Part shown: positions 26,270 through 35,084 of the stretch, piece after piece
How the letters are laid out: the number at the start of each line of letters is the position of its first letter
How positions within the stretch are numbered: position 1 is the stretch's first letter
Source: Firmicutes bacterium UBA3553
GTDB lineage: Bacteria > Bacillota > Clostridia > Tissierellales > Sedimentibacteraceae
Direction of reading: 5' to 3'
Assembly: GCA_002381185.1 (NCBI GenBank)
Contig: DFOA01000038.1
Span: 1 to 64,000 of the forward strand
Length of the DNA: 64,000 nucleotides
Notes under the pieces: generated by a model
What the model saw: only the letters and a program-made list of their open reading frames with translations
Told to the model about the DNA's origin: nothing
The model's database searches: none
Translations under genes and position numbers: made by a program

Positions 26270-26766
26270 ATACTCACTCCCGACAATTAAAGTTAAGCTC
26301 AAAGTTAAGCGCTTATATTTATTTATATGCCACGTTGTACTATTTTATCCTATCTAAATTAATACAGCCTTAATTTGCATATCGTTGTTATTATAGCACA
26401 GTTTATTAGAAATAAAAATGTTTTATTTTTTATATAGCACAGTTTATTTAAGTAAAATCTTTTATTTTTTATTGTGATTTTTAAGTAGAAACTTAATTAT
26501 TTTTGAAAAATCGCTTTTGCCATAATTATACTAATTAACGTCAAAAACGCATTAATATTATGTATTTGAATTAAAATCCCCACGTAATATTCATGAGGCT
26601 AATCAATAACACGCATATTACAAAATTATTTGTAATTTCTCAATATTTTATAAATTCTTTATATACAAAAAGCAAAAAATATGTAATAATATATCATATA
26701 ATCTTCATTTTTCCACGTAAGATTAAGATAATGAGGATTTATATTATGCTTGAGAGGAGAAACAAC
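26270..26766. other. AT-rich intergenic region with direct repeats
   Basis: About 500 bp between divergent genes. It holds AAAGTTAAGC twice with 12-bp spacing (26289-26298, 26301-26310) near the ctpA start, and a 16-bp direct repeat TATAGCACAGTTTATT at 26392-26407 and 26433-26448. No convincing coding region is seen. Confidence 0.5.
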
Positions 26767-27852
26767 ATGAAGAAACTAATTAAACAAAGTACATCGGCAT
26801 TAATAATAACAGTTATGTTATTATTGCTGGGAACAACCGCATTTGCTGCAGAAGCTAAAACGGTTGAAGTAACAGGGTTCAGGTATGATGCAGATTTTCT
26901 AACCGAGAAAGAAATTGCAAGTAAATCATCACCTCACTTTTCTGTATCAAATGTAATAGATACATTTGATACAAAAAAAATCGATTAATATATTGACGAA
27001 GGATTCATAGTCGCTCCTTCTTCGACTGTAACAGTGCTGGCTGATGATGAGGGAGTTATGTTTGATGTATACAAATTAACTCCAACGAGTGATACTTCAT
27101 ATGAATATAACGATGAAGACAGACTTCAGGTATCAGGTCCGGTAAGAGTTTACGAGATTGACCAAACAGGAGCTGTCGATGAAGACGGTTATCCGCTGGT
27201 AATTGAAAAAGTTATTGATGCATCAGAACTTGAAAATTATGATGATGAATTCCCTGAATATCTTAAGGGATGCAGCGTTACATTAACAGAACCTGGAGAT
27301 TATTACGTAGTATTAAGAATCGAAGCTATTTCAGGACAGGCTTCCGCTATTGTAAGAGTAACAGGTGAAGCTACACAGCCGGAAAATCCTGCAGAAACTG
27401 CTGAACCGGAATTACCTGTAAGTGTATCTGCATTACCTACAAATTCTAAAGTTCTTGTAAACGGAAAGGAAGTTTCCTTTGATGCTTACAACATAAACGG
27501 AAACAATTATTTTAAACTCAGAGACCTGGCAACAGTAGTAAGCGGAACAGAAAAACAATTTGAAGTTGAATGGGATAACGAGAAAAATGCAATCAATTTA
27601 GTATCAGATAAACCATATACTGTAGCCGGCGGAGAAATGTCCGTAGGTGATGGAAAAGAAAAGACAGGAAATCTGAATACCGCAAAAATTTACAAAGACG
27701 GTGAAGAAGTAGAACTTACAGCATACAACATAAATAACAATAATTATTTCAAATTAAGAGATATAGCACAAGCCTTTAACATAGGTATAACATGGGACAA
27801 CCTGACTATGACAATAGGCATTGATACAGCAATAGATTACATAGCTGAATAA
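26767..27852 (+). pseudogene. Secreted stalk-domain protein interrupted by in-frame TAA
   Basis: The reading frame begins at the ATG at 26767 (ribosome binding site GAGAGGAG) with a signal peptide ending TAFAAEA. It reads through a first domain and hits TAA at 26986-26988 (after DTFDTKKID). Beyond it the same frame continues without a shift (YIDEGFIVAPSSTVTVL...) to a C-terminal stalk domain with FKLRDLATVV and FKLRDIAQAF, ending at 27852. Without the stop the product would be about 361 aa. Either a recent nonsense mutation, a sequencing error or stop readthrough. No selenocysteine-type signal is expected for TAA. Confidence 0.8.
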
Positions 27853-27866
27853 TTAAATTTTATATT

Positions 27867-27903
27867 AAAAGGTGTCAAATTAGTAGAAATTTGACACCTT
27901 TTT
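27867..27903 (+). terminator. Terminator
   Basis: Perfect stem AAAAGGTGTCAAAT / ATTTGACACCTTTT with T tail after the broken stalk-domain gene. Confidence 0.85.
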
Positions 27904-27939
27904 AATCTTATTTATTTTCTTAAACTTTACCATACTTGA

Positions 27940-29343
27940 TCAATAAAGTTTTTTGTTTTTAATATGTTTTTTATTATATAAAATTCCGATAACAGCGGTA
28001 AAAATGCTAAATATAATACCGACAACCAATGAATCAACATAAGCGTTTATAAACAATTCCCAGAATAAAAATGAAATAAATCCTAAAATGCTTGACAAAA
28101 TAGAAAATGTTTTATCTATACTTCCTTTAAAGAACAGCGCACCAATCATAGGAACAATTAATACTGTTGCCCTTAAACCCATGGACATAAATCCCCATGT
28201 CAATATTGTTGACTTAGTATTTTCTAATGTCAATATTGCTGATATTATTAATGATATAAATATGACTGACCTTGTTATAATCAATTCCTTCTTATCGCTT
28301 GCATTTTTATTAAAATATATTTTGTATATATCATTGGTGATGATAGTACCAAATCCCAGTGCCATGCCAGAACCGGTTCCTACCAATGCCAGCAGCAATG
28401 TTGCCAATATAACTCCTCCAAGCAACGGAGGCACATTATTTATTATAAATAAAGGAAATGCCTGGCTTGATTCTATCGAAGGAAAATTAATTCTCATATA
28501 CATTCCTATCAATATACCACCAATACCGATGGGAGGTATCAAGAAAGAACTGATTAAAGCTCCTTTTCTGGCTGCTTCATCATTTTTACCGGATAATATT
28601 GCCTGGACGTATGTTTGTGTAGATAATACGCCTAATATAACCGAAAATCCTGCCCCAGCATCAACTCCGATTCCTCTTGAAAATATATTGAAATATTGAC
28701 TATGCTCGAGCGAAATATAAAATTCTTCAAACCCTCCGCCTAATTTAAGTGCCACAATTGCACCAAAAAACACAGAAATATATATTAGAATAAGCTTTAT
28801 TGCACCTAAAATACCGGTACCCAACACTCCTCCGAAAATCACATAGCAGCTCATTATTATAATACTGATTATTGCGCTTTCAACATTGCTTAGTCCGAAC
28901 ATAGAAGTTAACAAGGCATTTGCCGACAGTATTTGAGCCACAATATTTAATAATATTCCAAATGAAGCTAATATAGATGTTATAATACCAGAATTCGGTC
29001 CATACTCTAATGTTATTATTTGTTGAATCGTATTACAATTGCTTCTTCGCAGGGGTTTTGTAAAACACAGTCCAAGAATTAAGCATCCTAATCCGGCTCC
29101 TATAGTAAACCACCATGCAGATAAACCATATGTATATGCAAGTTGAGCTGTACCTATGGTTGAAGACCCTCCAACCAAAGTTCCGATTATCGTGCCGGCT
29201 ACCAACATAGAGCCGGACCTATGCCCTCCCGATATAAAGTCAGAGGTACTTTTCACTTTTTTTCCTGAATATACACCTATGCACATTATTATAATAAGTG
29301 TCGCAAATGCTCCTATTAAATGGAGTGTTGTAAGAATTCCCAT
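27940..29343 (-). CDS. Sodium:solute symporter (SSS family)
   Basis: 467-aa polytopic membrane protein with about 13 hydrophobic segments. GAGLGCLILGLCFTKPLRRSN and the glycine-rich GTIIGTLVGGSSTIGTAQLAYTYG-like region near the N-terminus (residues about 50-74) identify the SSS family (PutP/PanF type). Substrate unknown. AAGGAGAG precedes the ATG, and a perfect hairpin (29365-29392) lies just before it. Confidence 0.85.
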   Translation of the reverse strand: MGILTTLHLIGAFATLIIIMCIGVYSGKKVKSTSDFISGGHRSGSMLVAGTIIGTLVGGSSTIGTAQLAYTYGLSAWWFTIGAGLGCLILGLCFTKPLRRSNCNTIQQIITLEYGPNSGIITSILASFGILLNIVAQILSANALLTSMFGLSNVESAIISIIIMSCYVIFGGVLGTGILGAIKLILIYISVFFGAIVALKLGGGFEEFYISLEHSQYFNIFSRGIGVDAGAGFSVILGVLSTQTYVQAILSGKNDEAARKGALISSFLIPPIGIGGILIGMYMRINFPSIESSQAFPLFIINNVPPLLGGVILATLLLALVGTGSGMALGFGTIITNDIYKIYFNKNASDKKELIITRSVIFISLIISAILTLENTKSTILTWGFMSMGLRATVLIVPMIGALFFKGSIDKTFSILSSILGFISFLFWELFINAYVDSLVVGIIFSIFTAVIGILYNKKHIKNKKLY

Positions 29344-29364
29344 ATGCTCTCCTTGTATGCGCAG

Positions 29365-29392
29365 CTATACCGCAGCTTATGCTGCGGTATAG
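29365..29392. promoter_or_regulatory. Perfect hairpin in symporter leader
   Basis: CTATACCGCAGC / GCTGCGGTATAG, 12-bp arms and a 4-nt loop, about 20 nt upstream of the symporter start. No T run follows on the minus strand, so it is more likely an operator or leader structure than a terminator. Confidence 0.5.
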
Positions 29393-29502
29393 TAACCAAC
29401 TCATAGTTTACCTCTCTATGAATTTTATTTCAAATGTAATACAATCAATACAGGCATTTTTATTCCGATTGAAAAAGAATCCCTTCGGATGCTTCTTATA
29501 TA

Positions 29503-29871
29503 TTAATTTACATGTTCGGCTAACTCTGCTTGTACCTCATAAATATTCAGTGTTTTATTGAATTGTTTCTGTATTGGTTGTCCCAATCCTGATACCCATA
29601 TCTTTAACTCCGCGTCCAAATCAAAATGTCCAGCTGTCTCAACGCTAAAGCTTGTTATCTTGCTATACGGTATTGACCTGCATTCTATCTTTTTTCCTGT
29701 TACTCCTTGTACATCAATAAGTATCAATCTCCTGTTAGTAAATATAAACATGTCCCTTATTAATTTATAAGCTTTATCAATCACTTCTTTATCTGATAAT
29801 AGATGTCCGTATTCCTTTTGTGCGTCCTCAATCTTATACTCTGATGCATTACCCATTAATCCATTAAACAA
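29503..29871 (-). CDS. Bacterial PH-domain protein
   Basis: 122 aa covering a single bacterial PH fold (PF08000-like): FTNRRLILIDVQGVTGKK, IPYSKITSFSVE and LKIWVSGL are characteristic strands. No signal peptide or membrane segment. Function unknown; such proteins are widespread in Firmicutes. AGGAGG-like site lies upstream. Confidence 0.85.
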   Translation of the reverse strand: MFNGLMGNASEYKIEDAQKEYGHLLSDKEVIDKAYKLIRDMFIFTNRRLILIDVQGVTGKKIECRSIPYSKITSFSVETAGHFDLDAELKIWVSGLGQPIQKQFNKTLNIYEVQAELAEHVN

Positions 29872-30036
29872 TCCATGTATATCCTCCTGAAAAGTATGTT
29901 TATTATATTATATCATACAGGGAGGCTTTAACAATATTATTTTATCATTAATCCCCCCAAGGAATATGCAGTCTAAAACAATAAAAATTCCCGGTCATTA
30001 ATCGGTAAAATAATCTTACATTCTAGTTTGAATATT

Positions 30037-30276
30037 CTATCTTTTGAACAGATACCACATCTTACTGTCAAGCTCATATTTTATTTCATATATATCACAA
30101 TTGTTGTGCTGACAGACAAAAACAATCCTTTTATTTCCGACTGTTTTTTCTTCATATGTTTTCAAAATTTTTTCAATTCGCACAACTTTATCATCAATAC
30201 GAAATTTCACCGGATCAATTTTTCCGTCTGTGTTAAAGATTACCATAACTTTGATAGGCTGATTTAAAAGCTTCAT
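30037..30276 (-). CDS. Small hypothetical protein next to broken dinB-like gene
   Basis: 79-aa basic soluble protein, starting MKLLNQPIKVMVIFNTDGKI and rich in charged residues. It lies 16 nt after the end of the Y-family polymerase remnant, so the two were probably one operon. Similar small proteins accompany UmuC/DinB-type genes in Clostridia (recollection, not checked). No motif identifies a function. Confidence 0.6.
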   Translation of the reverse strand: MKLLNQPIKVMVIFNTDGKIDPVKFRIDDKVVRIEKILKTYEEKTVGNKRIVFVCQHNNCDIYEIKYELDSKMWYLFKR

Positions 30277-30292
30277 ATTTTCATTACTCCAT

Positions 30293-30731
30293 CTACAGTA
30301 TACTATTCATAGCAGGATAATCATCTTCGGGGTACCCACCAAGCAATGGACTTAATCCCGTGTCCGCAAACACCCCTCTGATAATTGCCGTTTCACCATA
30401 CTTTTCACGAATCTTATCAATTACCTGATCCAGTTTTTCATTATTGAGATCATTCCTATTCTTAAACATACCCTGACGAAAATGTCATATCTTGGAGGTA
30501 CAACTAATAAACCGGGACATAACTGCCGCGCTTCCATTAGAGACATGCCTGTTTGTATGCCAAGCCTCTTTGCAAGCGTAGATTTTGTCAATACAATTCC
30601 ATGTCGATTCTTTTCGTTACCACCAATAACCACAACCATTCTCTTATATCTCTTTCAATTCCCATTTGTTTTTCGTACGCTGCTGCCCAGCTCAGGAAAG
30701 CAGAATTGATATCAATATGCATGACTATCAT
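30293..30731 (-). pseudogene. Y-family DNA polymerase (DinB/UmuC) remnant
   Basis: The frame opens with MIVMHIDINSAFLSWAAAYEKQ, the start of a Y-family polymerase with its catalytic Asp. It then shifts frame, continues as VVIGGNEKNRHGIVLTKS and ARQLCPGLLVVPPRYD, and is lost. After a deletion of the polymerase core, the C-terminus EKLDQVIDKIREKYGETAII...TGLSPLLGG is still readable to the stop. About 430 bp remain of roughly 1.2 kb. Clearly non-functional. Confidence 0.85.
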
Positions 30732-30846
30732 TAAAAACACCTTTCTAATCGAATATATGTTCGCATCAAGGGTATTATAACACATATTAAGGATTTTAAA
30801 AGTGTAATTTTTGGATTTTTTAGTCGAATATTATAAAAGCCATACA

Positions 30847-31203
30847 ATATTTAGATAATTTTCAGCGACTTTAATGCAAGTGCATGTAGATTAGCACACC
30901 TCTTTAACAGACGAATATACTGCTATTGAGCTTGTCTCGAAATAATAAAAGAGGTGTTATTTATGAGTTGTAGATGGAATAATGTAGCTGGAACAGGAAA
31001 CTGCATCACAGCCGAAGAATTCTGCAGAAGAAGATGTACCGGAGGCAGCGTAGCCCCGGATTCCGGAAGAAGATGTAACTTTGTGTATGAATGTTTGTTA
31101 GAATTATTGGAAGACGCATTAGAAGATGACAATAACAATAATTGCCGCAATTGCTGCTGCAGAAGATGCTAATCATTAATGGACGGAGCACAAGCTCCGT
31201 CTT
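30847..31203 (+). repeat. Long direct repeat, copy A (Cys-rich gene unit)
   Basis: About 350 bp, from an ATATTWAGATAATTTTCAG segment through a Cys-rich gene to its terminator. It is repeated in the same orientation at 52203-52557. Both coding and upstream parts match at about 85-90%. The two copies bracket the phage-tail locus. Confidence 0.8.
30963..31172 (+). CDS. Cysteine-rich small protein, copy A
   Basis: 69 aa with 11 cysteines (residues 3, 14, 21, 25, 38, 44, 61, 64, 65, 66, 69). The features in order: MSCRWNNVAGTGNC, FCRRRC, an amphipathic acidic helix (FVYECLLELLEDALEDD), an Asn run and a Cys/Arg tail. Start has AGAGGTG upstream; no signal peptide. Differences from copy B (52319-52519) are mostly synonymous, so both are real genes under selection. 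Not recognised. A spore-coat, metal-binding or bacteriocin-like role is conceivable but unsupported. Confidence 0.78.
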   Translation: MSCRWNNVAGTGNCITAEEFCRRRCTGGSVAPDSGRRCNFVYECLLELLEDALEDDNNNNCRNCCCRRC

Positions 31204-31205
31204 TT
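31182..31205 (+). terminator. Terminator of Cys-rich gene A
   Basis: GACGGAGC / GCTCCGTC perfect 8-bp stem with ACAA loop followed by TTTTAT. Confidence 0.85.
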
Positions 31206-31228
31206 ATAATATTATGCTAAATGAAAAA

Positions 31229-31254
31229 TCCCGAGCATAGCATGATGCCCGGGT
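31229..31254 (-). terminator. Terminator of tail/lysis operon
   Basis: CCCGGGCAT / ATGCTCGGG stem followed by ATTTTTC on the minus strand, about 105 nt past the amidase stop. Related hairpins occur at 51001-51024 and 52572-52600 beside amidase debris. Confidence 0.75.
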
Positions 31255-31360
31255 AAAATAATGCTCTAAAGAAAGAAGGAGTATGGTTAATTCTCGTCTT
31301 ATCATATGCTTGTACATTGATTCTGATACACTGTAGGGGAAATGCATTAAATTTTGTGCT

Positions 31361-32062
31361 CTATTGCTTCAATGCCTCTGCTAACTTTAGCAGCAGTGCC
31401 TCACCGTATCTGTAAAATCTTAAATACTGCATTGTATTGTCGTCCAGTCCGGCTCTCTCCTGAACAATTTTCTCTGCTTCTTGAACCGTCATATCATTCA
31501 CTCCTAACATTTCTAATATTACCTCTGCCTGTGCCTGTGCTATTTTCTTCAAGTTTTCATCCAATTTCAGAAACGCTTCATCAACAGCATTATCATGAAA
31601 CCCGCTTTCAATTAACAATATATGCTTGCAGTCCGTGGCAGCTGCACCTCGCATCACACCATAATAGTTATATATCTTTCCGTTTTCTGTGTATACTCTT
31701 GTCTTGGCACCCCTGCTTGGATTTACCATTACAGCAGCAACATCACCGGCCAGCTTTTCTGCAAATATCTTATCCTGTGGTTTGGAGTAGTCATAAAACA
31801 CTTCCACGCCTCTTGTTTTACCATCATTTGCATTGGTATGCTCAGAAATAAATAAATCATAGCCTTTAGCCTTTTGTCCTCTGACATACAGTTCGGGATC
31901 TTGTTCCCAAGTTCGAGTAAAATCTGCTTGAACCCCTTTACCCTGAAGGATTTCTTTTAGGTATGCGGATATTTTCCACACTCCCTCATACTCGTAATAT
32001 CCGGTTGGACCTTTATTCACATTCCCCGGCGCATGGCCAGGGTCTATCATTACTTTAATCAT
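31361..32062 (-). CDS. N-acetylmuramoyl-L-alanine amidase (endolysin)
   Basis: 233-aa amidase_3 zinc enzyme that cleaves the MurNAc-L-Ala bond for host lysis. Zinc and catalytic residues are visible: His in IDPGHAPG, Glu in YEYEG, His in SEHTNA and Glu in LIESGFHDN. The last 45 residues (VQEAEKIVQERAGLDDNTMQYLRFYRYGEAL region) form a separate C-terminal helix pair, probably wall-binding; that part recurs as a fragment at 52903-53034. The ATG at 32062 overlaps the holin stop (GTG codons lie just before). Last gene of the tail operon. Confidence 0.92.
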   Translation of the reverse strand: MIKVMIDPGHAPGNVNKGPTGYYEYEGVWKISAYLKEILQGKGVQADFTRTWEQDPELYVRGQKAKGYDLFISEHTNANDGKTRGVEVFYDYSKPQDKIFAEKLAGDVAAVMVNPSRGAKTRVYTENGKIYNYYGVMRGAAATDCKHILLIESGFHDNAVDEAFLKLDENLKKIAQAQAEVILEMLGVNDMTVQEAEKIVQERAGLDDNTMQYLRFYRYGEALLLKLAEALKQ

Positions 32063-32543
32063 CACCACTATCCGATATATTTGCCTTGTTATTAATTAGT
32101 TTATCTGTAACAGCCAATCCTTCTATTAAGAAAACCGGAACGTTGATACCTATTTCTACTAAATTTTCTAAGATACTTCTTATTTCATTTACAGTTAAGC
32201 TCGCTAAGGTAAACCAGCCAAACCAGGTTAAAAAATCAAGCTTAATGTTTAAAAGTTCATGCCCTAAGACTATAAATATATTTGATATCATAAATGCCAC
32301 TAGAATTAATACCCAGTACCATATTTTTTTTGCTATACCTTTTAAACCTTTTTCACTGTTTTCGATTTTTAACTTTCTTGCTTTGCTCCATCCGCTTAGC
32401 CAATCTATTATATTAAAAACCAGGAAGGCCGCAAACAAATACCAAAACTCCCCAAATACGGCGGTCATTATTGCTATTATCATGCCTACCAACACATTGT
32501 ATCCGGATATTAGTTCCATTGTATATCTATTTAAATTCTCCAT
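32055..32543 (-). CDS. Holin (TcdE/Phage_holin_4 type)
   Basis: 162-aa membrane protein with three to four hydrophobic segments (LVGMIIAIMTAVFGEFWYLFAAFLVF, WVLILVAFMISNIFIVLG, LDFLTWFGWFTLASL segments) and the NIIDWLSGWSKARK signature typical of toxin-secretion/phage-lysis holins. It permeabilises the membrane so the coupled amidase reaches the wall and the particles are released. Overlaps the amidase gene by 8 nt. Confidence 0.9.
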   Translation of the reverse strand: MENLNRYTMELISGYNVLVGMIIAIMTAVFGEFWYLFAAFLVFNIIDWLSGWSKARKLKIENSEKGLKGIAKKIWYWVLILVAFMISNIFIVLGHELLNIKLDFLTWFGWFTLASLTVNEIRSILENLVEIGINVPVFLIEGLAVTDKLINNKANISDSGDD

Positions 32544-32575
32544 AAATTATTTCACCCCTCAAAAGAGCTCATAAG

Positions 32576-32676
32576 CCCTCTGTTTTATTATATGCTGTTT
32601 GTTTATGCCTGTATCAAAGATGCCGCAGTTGCTTGTATTTCGGCGATGTCTCTCGAACTCGATACAATTCAGATTT
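32576..32676. repeat. Direct repeat downstream of fibre module, copy 1
   Basis: The segment starting CCCTCTGTTTTATTATATGC recurs at 36399-36501 in the same orientation with about 80% identity. On the minus strand one frame encodes the tail of a small helical protein (DIAEIQATAASLIQA then stop), matched by DISEMQAAAAF in the other copy. Likely relic of a short gene at the end of each fibre module. Confidence 0.65.
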
Positions 32677-32757
32677 TTCTGTACTGCGAATTTATACTTG
32701 CACGGTGTGTCTATATTTTTGTTTTATTTTAATTTCTTCCTAATAAGTTTTTAAGGT

Positions 32758-32783
32758 GAGAAGGGTCTCAAATGAGATCTTCT
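32758..32783 (-). terminator. Terminator-like hairpin
   Basis: AGAAG-TCTCA / TGAGA-CTTCT stem with small mismatches at 32758-32783, between the broken fibre-downstream gene and the holin. T-rich sequence follows only loosely. Confidence 0.4.
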
Positions 32784-32802
32784 TAAGGAACAAAATTTTT
32801 CT

Positions 32803-33153
32803 TTAGCTTCCATAAATTACACCTCCAATCAGGTCAGTTAATGCCTCTGTAAGCGTGTTTATATTGTCATTTGCAGACTGAAGTTTACTTTGTAGTGCTG
32901 CATTTTCAAATTTTCAATTTCTAGTAGTTCATTCGGTGGGTATACAGATATTCAATTTGTTTCCAGGCAACCTCATTTTACCCGTGTCGTAAAAAGCATA
33001 ATTAACACTCATAGAAGTTTTTAACTCCAGAGACTCTGGGAAATTATCTACGATAATATATTTTGAATCATTTTCAACTATTTCAGGCTCTGTAATAGAA
33101 AGTATACGTTCTATATTTTTACCTGTATTTTCAATGTTTATTGCTTTTTGCAT
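32803..33153 (-). pseudogene. Frameshifted small tail-module protein
   Basis: The frame opens MQKAINIENTGKNIERILSI and runs 74 codons to a TGA at 32929. Immediately before that, the +1 frame continues YPPNELLEIENLK. A further shift leads to NAALQSKLQSANDNINTLTEALTDLIGG and the stop at 32803. The three parts make one plausible protein of about 115 aa with a C-terminal coiled coil, as seen in small genes after phage fibres. At least two frameshifts, so probably inactive, although the first 74 codons may still be translated. Confidence 0.6.
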
Positions 33154-33168
33154 AGTAATTATCTCCTT

Positions 33169-34536
33169 TTAAAATATTCTTGTTGCTTCACCAATGAGAT
33201 TTGGAATACTGGTTAGGCCCTCAAAAGATATCAGTTCTAAATAAACGTAGAAATTTGAATTTTCAGAATATAATTCTATTTTTATTTCATCACCTGAGTT
33301 TACACTAAGCACAACATCTTCATCCTTAGATGTTTCACTTAACACCCTAACTTGAGTTTGTTTTACATTATTTTTATATATCTCTGCAACAGCTGCTCTG
33401 TCTGCCATTGCACTCTGACCTCTCAACATAAGATGTAGTTTTATAGTACCTGTCATATTTAGCGTGTATGTTTTTGACACGTCACGAGACTGGGATTGTG
33501 TTTTTCTTGTTGTATAGGTAGTATTATTATAAGCAATAACTCTAGTGATTCCCGTATTTGTAACAGATGGAATATTAGTAGTTGGTTTTAGAGTTCCAAT
33601 TTTACCAAAAATATTAACATTCTCTTTAATATTTTCCTCTAACAAATTTGCACTACCCGCTATAGTTTGTACCTCACTCAAATATTGACCTGCTGCTATC
33701 GTTTGATTTGCTGTTCCGGGAGTATATGTCTGCGCTGTTTTGGAAGGTATAGTTCCTGTTACTTTATTTCCATTTACATAGGCAGACGCTCCGGCTAACA
33801 TTTGAGCTGCTGTTGCTGTTGCATCTAATGTAAATGTACCAAGTATACCACCGGCTGTTGTTCCTGCCTTTATTACGCTTGCAACGAGTCCGGTTATAAC
33901 TGCCTTTATTTTACCTAGCCCGTTATGATATCCGTAAGGAATTGTATACTCCTGCCCTTCTGTTGTAAGATTTTGATTTACAGCTCCGCGATTTGGCATT
34001 GTACCAGTTACCAACCCTTCTTCCGTCCCTATTGTTTTCCCCGACAACACATCTGAAGCTGTTGCCGTTCCGTACTCACCTCCTTCACCCAACAATTGAA
34101 AATTTGAGCCGTTATAAGCTAAATTATATATTTGCCCTGCTTTAATGTTTCCACTTGAAAGTGCGGTTCCGTTGCACTTTACAATTGCTTTAGCTCCAAG
34201 GTTATTGATACTGAGGGTACTTGCTCCTGTATTTGCATTAGTGAATTTAACTCTAACGGTGAAGCCTTCTATCAGTGCTGTTATGCCTGCGATTATAGCT
34301 GTATATGTATTTGTTCCGCTGGCCACACCATAGGCAGCTAAATTTTTAATTTGTCCCCTAACCTCATTGACAGCTGCAACCAAATCTGATTTATCCTCAG
34401 TTTCTAAGCCTGATAATTTTCCTACTGCCCCATCTATTATTACATTATCATTAACAAAGTCTATTCTCTTCGGGTACTCATTCTCTTTCCACTGATTAAG
34501 CCCCAAATTTAATGTTTTTATTTCACTCGGCATCAT
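33169..34536 (-). CDS. Tail fibre protein, distal module
   Basis: 455 aa. N-terminal part SEIKTLNLGLNQWKENEYPKR attaches to the baseplate in related systems. The middle carries an ANTGASTLSINNLGAKAI phage-fibre motif, followed by two GT-rich repeats (VTGTMPNRGAVNQNLTTEG..., VTGTIPSKTAQTYTPGTANQ...). The C-terminal third is a beta-rich domain with VYLELISFEGLTSIPN that likely binds the target cell. Overlaps the tail protein I gene by 4 nt. Differs completely from the proximal fibre (37498-38820), implying a second specificity. Confidence 0.85.
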   Translation of the reverse strand: MMPSEIKTLNLGLNQWKENEYPKRIDFVNDNVIIDGAVGKLSGLETEDKSDLVAAVNEVRGQIKNLAAYGVASGTNTYTAIIAGITALIEGFTVRVKFTNANTGASTLSINNLGAKAIVKCNGTALSSGNIKAGQIYNLAYNGSNFQLLGEGGEYGTATASDVLSGKTIGTEEGLVTGTMPNRGAVNQNLTTEGQEYTIPYGYHNGLGKIKAVITGLVASVIKAGTTAGGILGTFTLDATATAAQMLAGASAYVNGNKVTGTIPSKTAQTYTPGTANQTIAAGQYLSEVQTIAGSANLLEENIKENVNIFGKIGTLKPTTNIPSVTNTGITRVIAYNNTTYTTRKTQSQSRDVSKTYTLNMTGTIKLHLMLRGQSAMADRAAVAEIYKNNVKQTQVRVLSETSKDEDVVLSVNSGDEIKIELYSENSNFYVYLELISFEGLTSIPNLIGEATRIF

Positions 34537-35084
34537 GCCACCTCCTCATACATTTCAAATTCATCCCATGATAAATTCAACATATCCCACTCATCAAATG
34601 TTTTGTTATAATTTTCAAATTCATTCCATGTCATCCAGGTATACTCAAAAGAAAAGGCTAAATGTGCCGGTTTGATTTCCTCGATGGTAATTGCTAAATC
34701 TGCCATATTGGCCGGAATACCCTTTGAACCCACAAATTTGATTATAAAACTGTAATTATCAGGATTTTCTATTACCTCAACCTCACCGTTGCTGTATGAA
34801 GCTGCGGTATTGGCTATCATTTGTCTTGTTACAGTTCCTGTACCTCGTATCTTTGCTCTTATGCGCTCTCTTCTGAATTCATCTGATTTATTCACATCAA
34901 CCTTTATTCCGTATATTTTTTCATACCTTGATAGCAGGGCTGATGCTGTATTGACAAAGCATTCATTAATTGTTTCATCAAGGTTGTCTGACAGAGCATT
35001 TATTTTATTGCTAAAAACGCCCTGTAGCTCTTCCATAGTCATATTACCTTTATAATAATCAGGTAATAATGTCATAAGGTTCAA
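34533..35084 (-). CDS. Tail protein I / YmfQ-XkdU family, distal module
   Basis: 183 aa, DUF2313-like baseplate wedge protein linking baseplate J to fibres. Residues about 40-150 carry the ARIRGTGTVTRQMIANTAASY and KPAHLAFSFEYTW segments of the family. The C-terminus has Trp-spaced repeats (TWNEFENYNKTFDEWD, LSWDEFEMYEE). It starts right at the end of the J gene. Confidence 0.85.
   Translation of the reverse strand: MNLMTLLPDYYKGNMTMEELQGVFSNKINALSDNLDETINECFVNTASALLSRYEKIYGIKVDVNKSDEFRRERIRAKIRGTGTVTRQMIANTAASYSNGEVEVIENPDNYSFIIKFVGSKGIPANMADLAITIEEIKPAHLAFSFEYTWMTWNEFENYNKTFDEWDMLNLSWDEFEMYEEVA

Noticed and set aside
30780..30960. Left attachment site matching the tRNA-Arg 3' end
   Set aside because: I could not find the TGAACCATGAGGG sequence of the tRNA end near the left edge of the locus.
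30963..31172. RiPP precursor with modification enzymes
   Set aside because: No lanthionine, radical SAM, YcaO or transporter gene lies near either Cys-rich gene.
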